Origin: Mesorhizobium muleiense
Lineage (GTDB): Bacteria; Pseudomonadota; Alphaproteobacteria; Rhizobiales; Rhizobiaceae
Direction of reading: 5' to 3'
NCBI RefSeq assembly: GCF_900099905.1
Contig: NZ_FNEE01000025.1
Location: 19,758 to 83,757 of the forward strand
DNA: 64,000 nucleotides
Shown here: piece after piece, positions 1 to 8,860 of the stretch
Position numbering within the stretch: the first letter of the stretch is position 1
Layout of the letters: each line of letters begins with the position of its first letter
The notes under the pieces: model-generated
The model's database searches: none
What the model was told of the DNA's origin: nothing
What the model saw: the letters and a program-made list of their open reading frames with translations, nothing else
Program-made: the position numbers and the translations under genes

Positions 1-924
1 AGGCGTTCTGCCAGCAAATGAGGTCCGCTGTATTTCCTCGCGATGGATCACAGGCGTTCTCGGGTGATCGGGCACTATGCAAGGCGCGTCACGCTGACTA
101 GCGCCTCGAACCACACCGGTAAAGACGGCGAGGCTAACACGACGGATATCGCAAGATCCCTTGAAATGTCTCGTTCCCCCGGCGGAGCGCGTCCAGCTCA
201 CCTTGCGGGCGTACCAGCGCCGAATGGGTACGCACGACGTCAACCTGCCTTTGGGCCCAGAGCCTCCTTGCCCTAGCCGCATGGCCCCGGCTGGTCGAGA
301 ATTTCTGGTCGTCGAGCAGTAGAACTCTTTCACATGATGGCGAATGCGCGGCGTCCAGTGGGAGAACACCTCGGCATAAAGAGCGTTACTTCCCGGGCCG
401 ACGGTGGTGAAGCATAGCGCCCCGGTCGGAGCTATTTGCCTGAGGGGCGGAGGTCCTCTTGCGCAAAAGACACGTCCTCCCAATCCGCAAGCGGTCCTGT
501 TCGGCGCTATCCGATGTCCGACAACGTCGGAGGCGTAACGTAGCTGAGCAAGATCTATCGCTTTGCCTCGAACGATTCTCATTTGGCATGGCGCGTGCGC
601 GTTGATCCGCAAACCCCGCCATGAGGCGAAATCGGAGCTGGCCGCCACTCCACTTCCTCCTACCACGAGAGCAGACGGGAAGCAGCGCCTTCAAATGAGG
701 AACAAAATCACTTTACCTCGAATCTTGCCTCTCGACTACAACCGGACCCATGGAACCGCGTCCGCGACCATACAATGAGTGCGCCCCGAGGCAATGGCCC
801 AGCGCAAAATGGCTACGCGCGATCACGCCATGCATCCAGGCTAACGAAGGCACCTCGGAGAGCCTCGCCGCCATCATCGAGACCTATCTAAGCCCACTTG
901 AGCCAGCACAAAGGAATTTCAAAC
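1..924. other. Left-edge stretch without a convincing gene
   Basis: No reading frame here has a recognisable domain or a ribosome-binding site next to a plausible start. Short open frames exist on both strands but look like chance in GC-rich DNA. The only structured signal is a sigma-54-like element at 584-598, listed separately. The stretch may be decayed DNA upstream of the acetoacetate decarboxylase gene. Confidence 0.5.
584..598 (+). promoter_or_regulatory. Weak sigma-54 -24/-12 candidate upstream of adc
   Basis: The sequence TGGCATGGCGCGTGC has GG and GC separated by 10 bases, the sigma-54 spacing, but the -12 half is GTGC instead of TTGC. It shares TTGGCATGGCGC with the stronger prxS promoter at 27528. 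No exact TGT-N10-ACA NifA site was found nearby; the best is a one-mismatch site around 510-525 on the minus strand. It lies about 330 bases before adc. Treat as tentative. Confidence 0.25.
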
Positions 925-1710
925 ATGCACCAAGATACCGTCCGTGGGAGAGCTTTCGCCATGCCCCTGACCAGCCCGGCCTACCCACCCGGCCCATATC
1001 GCTTCAGCAACCGGGAGTATCTGATCATCACATATCGCACCGATCCGCAAAAACTGCGCGACCTTGTGCCGGAGCCGCTTCAGGTGTGCGAGCCTCTGGT
1101 CAAATTCGAGTTCATTCGCATGCCGGACTCGACGGGCTTCGGCGACTACACGGAAAGCGGACAGGTCATCCCTGTCTCCTTCTGCGGCCGCATGGGGAGC
1201 TACACCCACTGCATGTTTCTCGACGACCATCCGCCGACAGCGGGCGGACGCGAGTTGTGGGGCTTTCCCAAGAAGCTCGCCAGCCCAACGCTCCGAACAG
1301 AGACGGACACGCTTGTTGGCACGCTGGACTACGGCCCGGTCCGCGTCGCGACGGGTACGATGGGCTACAAGCACCGGGCCGCGGACCTTGCGAGCGTTAA
1401 GGCCTCGCTCGCCGACCCGAACTTCCTCCTCAAAATCATCCCGCATGTCGACGGCACGCCGCGCATCTGCGAACTCGTGGAATACCACCTGGAGGACATC
1501 GATCTGAGAGGCGCCTGGACCGGCCCGGCAGCCCTGAACCTCTGGTCGCATGCGCTTGCCCCCGTCGCCGAACTGCCGGTGCTGGAAGTAGTCTCGGCCG
1601 TACACCTCGTCGCCGATCTCACGCTCGCGCTCGGGAAGGTCGTCCACGACTATCTCGCGGAAGCCGAGCCTCGCCATCGGAAAGGAAGAAACCATGAACT
1701 TTCACAATGA
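925..1710 (+). CDS. adc: Acetoacetate decarboxylase
   Basis: Predicted to decarboxylate acetoacetate to acetone and CO2 through a Schiff-base lysine, in the cytoplasm. The 261-residue product has the family length. The stretch ELWGFPKKLA near residue 115 carries the paired lysines of the active site, and the N-terminal PAYPPGPYRF and the FCGRMGSYTHCMFLDD stretch are typical. The start at 925 is chosen because AAGGA lies 10 bases upstream; an earlier in-frame ATG at 898 has no such site. A decayed SDR, probably 3-hydroxybutyrate dehydrogenase, follows with its old start overlapping the end of this gene, suggesting a former ketone-body operon. Confidence 0.88.
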   Translation: MHQDTVRGRAFAMPLTSPAYPPGPYRFSNREYLIITYRTDPQKLRDLVPEPLQVCEPLVKFEFIRMPDSTGFGDYTESGQVIPVSFCGRMGSYTHCMFLDDHPPTAGGRELWGFPKKLASPTLRTETDTLVGTLDYGPVRVATGTMGYKHRAADLASVKASLADPNFLLKIIPHVDGTPRICELVEYHLEDIDLRGAWTGPAALNLWSHALAPVAELPVLEVVSAVHLVADLTLALGKVVHDYLAEAEPRHRKGRNHELSQ

Positions 1711-2165
1711 TATTTTATTGAACCAGCGCGACGGGGAGCCGGTGGCCGGCTTATCGACAAGGTGGCGGTGATCGCCGAAGCCGCGAGCGGGGTCGGCAAG
1801 GAAAGCGCGGTTCGCCCGCGAGGGAGCAAGAGTGGTCCGCGGATCTTGATCACAGCGAAGTCCAACAACGGCGTCCGGGATCGATCGATTGACGAAAAAT
1901 GGTTGCCAGGGTGAGAGGCAGGTGGAACGCGGCTGATGCAGGCAATCGAAACCTTCGGGCGCCTCGATGTCCTGTCAGCAACGCCGGCGTCCAGAACGTA
2001 GCGCCGCTTGTCGAGTTCTGCCACAAGGCGCTTCCCGCCCGTGATAGGCTCCATCTCACGGGTGTCGGCGAACTCAATGTCACCAAAATCAGTGTAAGGC
2101 TCGGCCTGCTGTTCGGCGTCTGCCTCAGAGGCAGACGCTCGCCCCTGTCGCCGATATCGCCGTAA
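1694..2165 (+). pseudogene. Relic of an SDR dehydrogenase, probably 3-hydroxybutyrate dehydrogenase
   Basis: An ATG with a good ribosome-binding site (GGAAG) at 1694 overlaps the end of adc but soon hits a stop. In the next frames I can read KVAVIAEAASGVGKESA, which matches the Rossmann TGxxxGIG start of short-chain dehydrogenases with the TG lost. Further on come MQAIETFGRLDVL and SNAGVQNVAPLVEF, the conserved NNAG-containing region. Several frameshifts and stops break the frame and the catalytic YxxxK half is not visible. Its position after adc fits 3-hydroxybutyrate dehydrogenase, which interconverts acetoacetate and 3-hydroxybutyrate; that assignment is inferred from context. Confidence 0.55.
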
Positions 2166-2202
2166 AGACTCGGCCGGCAGGGGAGGTGGACTACGACCTA
2201 CC

Positions 2203-2540
2203 TTGAACTTTGCTTTTTACCGTCGTCAGATGAAGCGAGCCGAAATGTTGCGCCGCGGTGCTGATGACAAAAATTCTCGGCGGCTCGAACTTTACCTCTC
2301 GCGCCTCTACGAGGAGGTTGCACGAAAAGCGCGGCCTTGCCCCCTCGTCATCACAAGAGCGACACGGGCCGACATGGCGGCCGAAACGCTCACCTCATGC
2401 GCAACCTGGTTAAGAAGCTGGCGCAAACGGGGCCGAGCGAGGCGGAACTCGAGCGGACGAGGATGAAACGCCCAAATCCTCAAAGAGACGGCCCGCATCG
2501 AGAAAAGCCGTGCCTGCCGAGATCGGGCAAGGGCGGGTAG
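2203..2540 (+). pseudogene. Unrecognised small gene, probably frameshifted
   Basis: A frame from 2203 encodes a charged helical N-terminus (MKRAEMLRRGADDKN, then SRRLELYLSRLYEEVARK). The coding-like character then seems to shift into another frame, which reads LMRNLVKKLAQTGPSEAELE. Together these look like one small charged helical protein broken by an indel around 2340-2380. I do not recognise the family. It may be a real hypothetical protein or a relic. Confidence 0.3.
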
Positions 2541-2643
2541 CCAACGCTACCCAGCCGTAGGGAAACCCGTGATCACGCTTTAGGCACCCAATAACGATAA
2601 TGGAAAAATCTGCGCGAAACGGTCGCACCGGTATTGACATTAA

Positions 2644-2672
2644 TTGACACACCCCGCGAACACTTGCATAAG
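2644..2672 (+). promoter_or_regulatory. Sigma-70-type promoter candidate for pyrE
   Basis: TTGACA at 2644-2649, a 17-base spacer, and CATAAG at 2667-2672 give a good housekeeping-type promoter about 65 bases before the pyrE start. A second TTGACA lies 10 bases upstream. No NifA or sigma-54 elements were seen here. Confidence 0.45.
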
Positions 2673-2737
2673 CCACATAGCGGTAGTGACTAGGTGCATG
2701 CCGCACCCAATTTTTTCCCTAGGGCGAGGTCAGATCT

Positions 2738-3334
2738 ATGGCGGCACTGGCAAAATTCAGACCAGTTGATTCCAGCCAACACGACAAGGACGAACTCCGC
2801 GAAATCGTCCGTGAGCGCTCTTTTCGATCCGGACGCTACACGCTCTCGTCGGGCATAGAGAGCGACATCTATTTCAATATGAAGCCTACCATGATGATGG
2901 CGCGAGGCGCGCAACTTGCCGCTCTTGAGTTCCTAAAAATCGCTGAGCAAGTGAAAGCAGAGTACGTCGGCGGCCTTGAAATGGGAGCGGTCCCCGTAAT
3001 CGGATCGATGGCAGCTGTCAGCTCGGCGATGAACAAACCCATAAACACGATCTTCGTTCGCAAGACTCCAAAGCCTCATGGCACAAGGGACGTGATTGAA
3101 GGTCTTGGGCCCAAAGAAGATCTCGAGGGAAAAGTCGTCCTGATCGTTGACGACGTTGCCACAAGCGGCAAGTCGATATTGAAGGCGATTGAAGAGGTTC
3201 GCCGCGCCGGGGGCATTGTAGGTGACGCTGCTTGCCTCGTGGACCGCGACGAGGGAGCTACGGCGCTGCTAGCCCAACATGGGGTCACGCTGCATTCCGT
3301 TCTGCATGCGAGCGAATTTGTGGAACGCCACTGA
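2738..3334 (+). CDS. pyrE: Orotate phosphoribosyltransferase
   Basis: Transfers the phosphoribosyl group of PRPP to orotate to make orotidine 5'-monophosphate in pyrimidine synthesis. The 198-residue protein has the family length. The PRPP-binding loop reads VVLIVDDVATSGKS near residues 131-144, and the N-terminal FRSGRYTLSSGIESDIYFNM is typical of PyrE. The start at 2738 has a weak GAGG-containing site upstream. A likely sigma-70 promoter lies at 2644-2672. On a symbiosis island this is probably an additional copy of a core gene; I cannot see the rest of the genome to confirm that. Confidence 0.88.
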   Translation: MAALAKFRPVDSSQHDKDELREIVRERSFRSGRYTLSSGIESDIYFNMKPTMMMARGAQLAALEFLKIAEQVKAEYVGGLEMGAVPVIGSMAAVSSAMNKPINTIFVRKTPKPHGTRDVIEGLGPKEDLEGKVVLIVDDVATSGKSILKAIEEVRRAGGIVGDAACLVDRDEGATALLAQHGVTLHSVLHASEFVERH

Positions 3335-3656
3335 CAATCTCATACAACGGCTTTCCGGCGACCTAGCCTTAGAGGACATTCCGCCGCTTTGCAGCGAGTG
3401 CAGGCGCCTCGCGAGTAAGAGCGACTGCCCTTGCCCATCCTCACTGCTTTTGGTGCAACATATGCTGGCTGCCGTTCACCAGCCGCTTGACGCCATTGAC
3501 CACCTTTCTGAGCAAGGCGCCATCAGACTGAAGGCTTTTACCGATTATCTGGCGACGGTCGTTCGAATGGCTTCAGAGCGCGGAGACGCGGCACCCTGGA
3601 TCGATCTAGCCAGCCGGTTTAGCGCCCTTTTCGGTCCCGACGAGGTTGCCCACTAA
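3306..3656 (+). CDS. Hypothetical protein downstream of pyrE
   Basis: A 116-residue frame overlaps the 3' end of pyrE by about 29 bases; starts at 3279, 3306 or internally at 3462 are possible. The middle has a cysteine group (PPLCSECRRLASKSDCPC) and the C-terminal half looks helical (LLVQHMLAAVHQPLDAIDHL, then AIRLKAFTDYLATVVRM). The residue composition is protein-like rather than random, but I recognise no family. It may be translationally coupled to pyrE. The cysteines could bind metal; that is speculation. Confidence 0.4.
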   Translation: MRANLWNATDNLIQRLSGDLALEDIPPLCSECRRLASKSDCPCPSSLLLVQHMLAAVHQPLDAIDHLSEQGAIRLKAFTDYLATVVRMASERGDAAPWIDLASRFSALFGPDEVAH

Positions 3657-4443
3657 TCTAGTGCTTATCGCTTTCCATGAACTAGCAGCCTCGGCGGCAT
3701 CGCGTCATGGATCGCCAGCGGCATGCCGGCCCATGATGCGAGCGTAAAAGCGCCGAGCAGCCGGTGCTGAATCTCGGACGTGACGACGCCGATTGGCGCG
3801 ATGCGCGTTGGCACGGGCCCTCGTGCCCAAGCATGATGCGTTCCCATTCCGCGGCATCATGCTCGCGATCCCGTCTGTGCCGTGCTCAAGCAAGCGAGCC
3901 CGAGCGAACCGCCCTGGGTAGCGGATTTAGACAATCGTTGGTGGAGTTGGCTGGCGAATTGGCGAGTTCGGCCTTTGGTTGGAAGACCGGCTTGCGGCGG
4001 GCCAACCAAACGGGATTGGCGACACTGGAGTATGCCTTCACTGGGGTCGCGTCCTTACGCTGTAACGCGGCGGTCAGCGAAGCCGCGCGAGCGCCCCCTC
4101 GATAGCGCTGAGCGGGCGAGCGGCTTCGGGGCGGGCGCAGGGGCTGGGTAGACCGGGCCGGACTCACCTAACTCACCGGGTCCAGCCACGACATGCATCG
4201 CCAAAGGCAAGGACCCTCCCCGCTGAGCGCGGGCTCAGCCATGGCCGCTGAGGCTACCGCACTCTTTCGAGTGAACGTAAGGTCTTAACGAGCGTAGGGG
4301 AAACGTCCGCAGAATATACGATGTGCCTCAGGGCCCGAGTGCTTATTCGGTCAAGATGATCTGGGCTAAGGCTCCCGCGTTCGCCGCAACGAAGGCGTAC
4401 ATCATTCCCTGGATGCCACCGCCAATGAACAATAGTAGACCAG
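3657..4443. other. Non-coding or decayed stretch between the pyrE operon and the N-hydroxylase
   Basis: No convincing gene. On the minus strand at about 4343-4450 a hydrophobic stretch (LLLFIGGGIQGMMYAF, then VAANAGALAQIILTE) reads like the end of a membrane protein and lies just downstream of the N-hydroxylase stop. It may be a scrap of a transporter once encoded after that gene. Confidence 0.35.
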
Positions 4444-5742
4444 TTATATCCCGCTGCCCATTTCTTCGGCTACGAGGTCGGGCCGGCGCTCGATCAACGT
4501 ACGGCTGATGAAGCCCAGATGCTCGGGATTGGTGCATGGCGGGCGCCCCAGAAGGCTGTCCAGGATGCGGCGCGCTCGCCAGGCCAGCAGGCCAAAGTTC
4601 GGATCAGCCAGCCCGCGCTGTCCAAGGCAGGCGTTCTGAACGAAAAGGCGTCTGTCTCGCGGTCCGTCCCAGTACACAGAAAAATCCTCGCCGGTGGCGA
4701 GCTCATTGCCGATCTGCTCGAGGCGATCTGCGATCGGTTCCAGGAAGTCCGGCAGCGCGTTCTCGTACCCCGTGGCCAGGATGACGATGTCCGCGGTTAC
4801 TTCTCCGATGTTATCCATGCCGCGCTGCAGCGTGAGCCTGTGCCCCGCCCCTGCGTTGATGCAGCGCGACACGTTGCAACTTGGCCGCAGTGTGATGTCG
4901 CATTGGTGTGGCTCGAGAAAGGCGTGGTGGTAGAGCGCCTGATAGACCGCGCGCAACGTGCTTTCTGAAATCCCGTCGGAGGCAAGCGCGAAACGCCGCA
5001 GGAACAGCTGGCGATGCACCTCGCTCATGGCCGCAAAACGATCCGAAAAGCAAGGCGTGAACAGCTCGTTTGTGAACGGGTGGTCGTCGAAAGGCATCCC
5101 GCGCGTCAAGACCCAAGTGACCGCCGCGGGCCGCCGTTCTTTCGGCCGGCCGACAAGGTGCAGCAGCAGCTCGGCTCCCGACTGTCCGCCGCCAACCACG
5201 CAGACATGCTTTTTGTGCACCTCAGGATGGATATGCGCTAGGTCTGATGAGTGGAACAGGTTGGGTCCAGTCCAGCCATGAAACTGAGGCGGAATTTGCG
5301 CCTGCTTGCCTATGTCGATGACGAGGTTTCTCGCATCAAGGACCGCGTTGTCCGTCCGCACGCGAAACTCGCCTTCAAAGCGGATTTCGCGAACGGCCTC
5401 GCCGCCACGGACAAGCGGATTCTTCTGGAACGCCCAGTTGAGATATTGAGCGAACTCGGCTCTGAGCACCCCGTGAAATTGCGCATTGAGGAAATGGTAA
5501 AGACGCCCGTTCTCGTGGAGGTAGTTTACGAATGTGTAGGCTGATCGCGGATTGACCAGAGTAACCAGATCCTGGAAGTGGCCGACCTGGAGCTCCGCGC
5601 AATCGAAAGCGCTGCCTGGATGTCCGCGGAAATCGACCTGCCGGTCCAGGAACAGTGCCCCTTGCGCAATCTCTTCCTGTGTCTGACACGCAAGGCTCAA
5701 ATTAGACGGCCCAGCACCGATACCAATGCAAAAGAGGTCCAC
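4444..5742 (-). CDS. L-lysine/L-ornithine N-monooxygenase family, siderophore type
   Basis: Flavin- and NADPH-dependent enzyme of the SidA/IucD/PvdA family, which hydroxylates the side-chain amine of lysine or ornithine for hydroxamate siderophores. The 432 residues match family length. FAD-binding GIGAGPSNLSLA sits at residues 7-18, the NADPH-binding VCVVGGGQSGAELLLHL around residue 180, and the C-terminal ATGYENALPDFL motif near residue 325. The substrate (lysine or ornithine) cannot be decided by eye. No other siderophore genes flank it, so it is an orphan here; it may work with genes elsewhere or be left over from a lost cluster. Confidence 0.85.
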   Translation of the reverse strand: MDLFCIGIGAGPSNLSLACQTQEEIAQGALFLDRQVDFRGHPGSAFDCAELQVGHFQDLVTLVNPRSAYTFVNYLHENGRLYHFLNAQFHGVLRAEFAQYLNWAFQKNPLVRGGEAVREIRFEGEFRVRTDNAVLDARNLVIDIGKQAQIPPQFHGWTGPNLFHSSDLAHIHPEVHKKHVCVVGGGQSGAELLLHLVGRPKERRPAAVTWVLTRGMPFDDHPFTNELFTPCFSDRFAAMSEVHRQLFLRRFALASDGISESTLRAVYQALYHHAFLEPHQCDITLRPSCNVSRCINAGAGHRLTLQRGMDNIGEVTADIVILATGYENALPDFLEPIADRLEQIGNELATGEDFSVYWDGPRDRRLFVQNACLGQRGLADPNFGLLAWRARRILDSLLGRPPCTNPEHLGFISRTLIERRPDLVAEEMGSGI

Positions 5743-6589
5743 TTATCCTTGCTCCTCTAGGAGTGTTTTCCAACTCAGCGGGATGTGCGCGGCGACCGCC
5801 AGGCATTGAGCATTGCGAACCTCACAGGCATCCTTGAGCCGCGGTCCCGAGTGCGAGGACGGCAAAAGCGTGTGCCGCCTTCCAGGTCTTGGACTCAATG
5901 TCGGCGGCATCGACAGCGGCGCGGCATGATCCGAACCCAAGAGCGGAAGGAAAGCGTGTGATGCTGTCGCGCGGCTCTTCCGGATCTTACGGCGGCATCT
6001 AGCGCCGGCCTCCACCCCAGGATTGGCTGTTTCCCAGCCACGACGGAAGCGGCGCTTTCTTTCGAGGGCGTAACCATGGATAACGGCTCTTAATGCGTTC
6101 GGAGACTCCCATGCATGCAGCGTGCCGGATAAAGAAAACGTCAAACCAACGAGTTCTCGTAATTCCAGCTCGTCTGGAACCCGACATTGTCGCACGCCCG
6201 ACGATCGGGCAGAGGAAGCTCCGCGGCAGCGGCCCTTGCACACCGCAGGCCTGACAGGGGGCAGCCGCCGATTTGACCCGCGTCCGGGTACTGATCAGGG
6301 GCCTTCCAACAGGGTTCGCGCCCCGAGGCGGGGGTCCCCTGGTACACCCGCCCTGTGGCTTGGCTGCGGCCTGCTGCAGCCGTTCGTCTTTACTGCCCGT
6401 TACAGACGATCTCGCACGAGTTGGATGCACGAGAGCGTCCTGAAGCAGTCGAGGCGTCCGGTTTGGCTCTGACAAGCATCGCACGATGTTCGCGGATCCA
6501 GCCATGTCTCCGCAATCCGACCGGTAACCGACGACGACTTCGGACTGGTTGGCGGTCCTACGACCTGATCGGTGTTCCTACGGAACTGA
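5743..6589. other. Gap of about 850 bases without a recognised gene
   Basis: Open frames on both strands show arginine- and proline-rich translations typical of non-coding GC-rich DNA. I saw no domain, promoter motif or strong hairpin. It separates the N-hydroxylase from the end of the nif-linked minus-strand operon. Confidence 0.4.
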
Positions 6590-7462
6590 TCAGCGAGCCA
6601 AAAACAGCGGCAATGTGGTCTTCTCAAAGCTCCAGCTCGGCGGACCGCCGAAAATCCGCTCACGCAGCCGACGGCTGCCATAAGCACCCATGACTATCAT
6701 GTCAGCACAGATGTCGTTCGCGTGCTGAGTCAGCACTGTGCCCGCCGATTTGCCGGCGCTCTTAAGCAGGTCAACGGAGACCCGAGCACCGTGCCGAGTA
6801 AGATAGGCAGCGATGTCTGCTCCAGACTGCGCACCTTTCCCGTTGTTTTGCGCCTTCGGATCGACCATAGCGACACAAACTTCCTCAGCAGCGGATAGGA
6901 GACTAAGAGCTTCCCGAACCGCACGCGAGGCCTCTACGCGCGAATCCCAGCCGACCAGCACGCGTCGAGGCGACAGGGTCGCCTTAGCGCCCTTCGGCAC
7001 GATGAGCACCGGCTTTCCGCTATCGAACAAGCAGCCGTTGACAACAGGAGGTCCGAGAGTCTCATCGTTGAGGAGGTCCGCTCCAACGATCGTCAGGTCA
7101 GCGCAGAGCGCCCGCTGTCGCGCCACTTCACCGAGGCTAGCCGGATCGCAATAGTCGGTGTCAACGTCACAGGAAAGCGACATAGCTTTCAGCCGTTTGA
7201 GGATATCCGCGGACCGTCTTTCCATTCTGGTCACGTCCTGTGAAAATTTCTCGATTTGCTGAAATCGATAATTCGGTACTGCAATTGCCTGTGCACGTCC
7301 CGTACCCCACTCGAGGGGCGGAGACGACATCAAGAGCAATGGAGGCGGTATAATCAGTACGGATAGGTGCGCGCCGACCTCGCCACACAGTCCGGCAGCT
7401 GTTGTGAGGTCCTCATCAGAATGATCAGCACCCGTCACACAGAATATGCTTTTAAATTCCAT
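6590..7462 (-). CDS. Universal stress protein (UspA) family, tandem domains
   Basis: About 290 residues, the length of a double UspA-domain protein. The first domain begins KSIFCVTGADHSDEDL and is divergent. The second begins RRVLVGWDSRVEASRAVREAL near residue 165 and ends with ADMIVMGAYGSRRLRE, the ATP-type G-2x-G-9x-G(S) region of Usp proteins. The start at 7462 (MEFKSIF) is preferred over the longer frame from 7549 because the extra 29 residues look unstructured. It is the last gene of the nifHDKENX-linked run, 92 bases after the response regulator, so it may be induced with nitrogenase. Its precise role is unknown. Confidence 0.82.
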   Translation of the reverse strand: MEFKSIFCVTGADHSDEDLTTAAGLCGEVGAHLSVLIIPPPLLLMSSPPLEWGTGRAQAIAVPNYRFQQIEKFSQDVTRMERRSADILKRLKAMSLSCDVDTDYCDPASLGEVARQRALCADLTIVGADLLNDETLGPPVVNGCLFDSGKPVLIVPKGAKATLSPRRVLVGWDSRVEASRAVREALSLLSAAEEVCVAMVDPKAQNNGKGAQSGADIAAYLTRHGARVSVDLLKSAGKSAGTVLTQHANDICADMIVMGAYGSRRLRERIFGGPPSWSFEKTTLPLFLAR

Positions 7463-7554
7463 TTGCCTGCTTCTCTTGGTCTTCGTTAGGAGCGTCTGCG
7501 GCAACCCGCTCTCAGCGGAGGAAGAGAGAGCGGCACCACATTCGACCACCGATT

Positions 7555-8259
7555 TCAGTCGTCCGGCTTCTCGAGCGAGTAGCCGGCCGACCTGACGGTG
7601 CGAATGACGCTGCCGAGCAAGGCCGTTTTCAGCGCCCTCCTGATTCGGCTGATATGGACATCGACGGTGCGTGCACCGACATGAATGTTGGGCGGCCAGG
7701 CCGCCCCGATAAGCTCGTCCCGGCTGAAGACCTTGCCGGGGGCCTCAATCATAAGCCGCAGCACGTTGAACTCGATCCGTCCGAGATGGATGTCGTGGCC
7801 ATTACCGCGAACCCGACGGGCATCGAGCTTCATCTCCAGGCCTCCACAACAAATCCAACTGTCGTTTTCAACCCCGTTCGAACCACGCTTGGTCAGCCCG
7901 AGCCTCGCCCGCAGGCAGTCGAGCAGCTTGGCCGGAGCCACCGGCCGCACAAAGCTCTCAACGCCTGCCTTCAAGAGATCGAGGTGCTGGTGCTCGGCGC
8001 CAGGCGCGATCAGGGCGATGATGGGCAGGTCGGTGGTGCGCGGTTCCCGCTTGAGGTGGGCGCAAATTGCGGACCCGTTTATGCTGGCTGGGTCGCAATC
8101 CAGCACTACGGCCTGAAGCTCCCGTTGTTCGGCCAAGGCCAGCGCAGCCTTCGCGCCGTCTGCCGTCTCACTGCTGAAACCGTCCACCTCCAGTATGTGA
8201 CTGTAGAGCAGATAGAACTCGGCATCTTGCGAGCAGATCAGGACCAGCGGCTTCTTCAT
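7555..8259 (-). CDS. OmpR/PhoB-type response regulator with atypical receiver
   Basis: A 234-residue protein with an N-terminal receiver-like domain (about 1-115) and a C-terminal winged-helix DNA-binding domain (about 135-234; EFNVLRLMIEAPGKVFSRDEL, then RTVDVHISRIRRAL and IRTVRSAGYSLE). In the receiver the usual acidic pair after the first strand is replaced (LVLICSQDAEF) and the conserved lysine position reads VRPVAP. An aspartate remains in VVLDCDPAS. Phosphorylation may therefore be absent or unusual. A longer start at 8370 overlaps the stop of the DUF269 gene as ATGA and would add 37 residues. No sensor kinase is adjacent. Its place in the nif operon suggests a role in nitrogen fixation that I cannot specify. 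Confidence 0.82.
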   Translation of the reverse strand: MKKPLVLICSQDAEFYLLYSHILEVDGFSSETADGAKAALALAEQRELQAVVLDCDPASINGSAICAHLKREPRTTDLPIIALIAPGAEHQHLDLLKAGVESFVRPVAPAKLLDCLRARLGLTKRGSNGVENDSWICCGGLEMKLDARRVRGNGHDIHLGRIEFNVLRLMIEAPGKVFSRDELIGAAWPPNIHVGARTVDVHISRIRRALKTALLGSVIRTVRSAGYSLEKPDD

Positions 8260-8366
8260 CAGCGATACCCCAACAACCTGGTCGGCCTCGAGCCCCTGGA
8301 TCGAGGGGACTGGCCAACAAAGTTTCTCGGGTCCGTCATGGTGGCCTTTCTCGAAAATCGCGCCCA

Positions 8367-8846
8367 TCATGCCAGCGCCACGTGGGGAAAGGTTTCGATG
8401 ACTGAAATCGCATCGTCGACCAGCTTCGTACCAGCCGTGGCGAGCTTCAGGAGCGTCTCGAAGCCAAACCGGTGGACATCGCGCAGCGTTTTGGACAAAA
8501 CGACCAGCCGTCCGGTCGTGAAAAGCACCCGACCAAAACCCTCATGGCTCACCTGGATCATCGGCGATGCCATAAGGCCGCAGCGCTCCTCGATCGCAAG
8601 CCCGATGGCGGCGTAGTACTTGTCGAGCCTCCACAGCACGTCCGGATCGGGATCTCCGATGATCGGGATCGCTCGGCGCTGTTCCTTGGTAATGATGAAG
8701 TCGCCCAGCAGCTCGGCGTCCGCTTTGCGTTCCCACGAGCCATAGGAATCCTGAGCACGGATCAGCCGCACGAGGCATTTGACGAACGGGGTGCAAAGAG
8801 CCGCCTCGTCTTCGGTGACAGCTGGGGGGATTGCGGGGTCAGACAT
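8367..8846 (-). CDS. NifX-associated nitrogen fixation protein (DUF269)
   Basis: A 159-residue protein of the family that regularly follows nifX in diazotrophs; its biochemical role is not established, though its conserved place suggests FeMo-cofactor synthesis or nitrogenase maturation. Visible family features include FVKCLVRLIRAQDSYGSWE and GFGRVLFTTGRLVVLSKTLR. The start at 8846 has an ideal ribosome-binding site, AGGAGG, 6 bases upstream, which decides it against longer frames. It lies 14 bases after nifX and is probably co-transcribed from the nifH promoter. Confidence 0.9.
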   Translation of the reverse strand: MSDPAIPPAVTEDEAALCTPFVKCLVRLIRAQDSYGSWERKADAELLGDFIITKEQRRAIPIIGDPDPDVLWRLDKYYAAIGLAIEERCGLMASPMIQVSHEGFGRVLFTTGRLVVLSKTLRDVHRFGFETLLKLATAGTKLVDDAISVIETFPHVALA

Positions 8847-8860
8847 TTGGCGTCCTCCTA

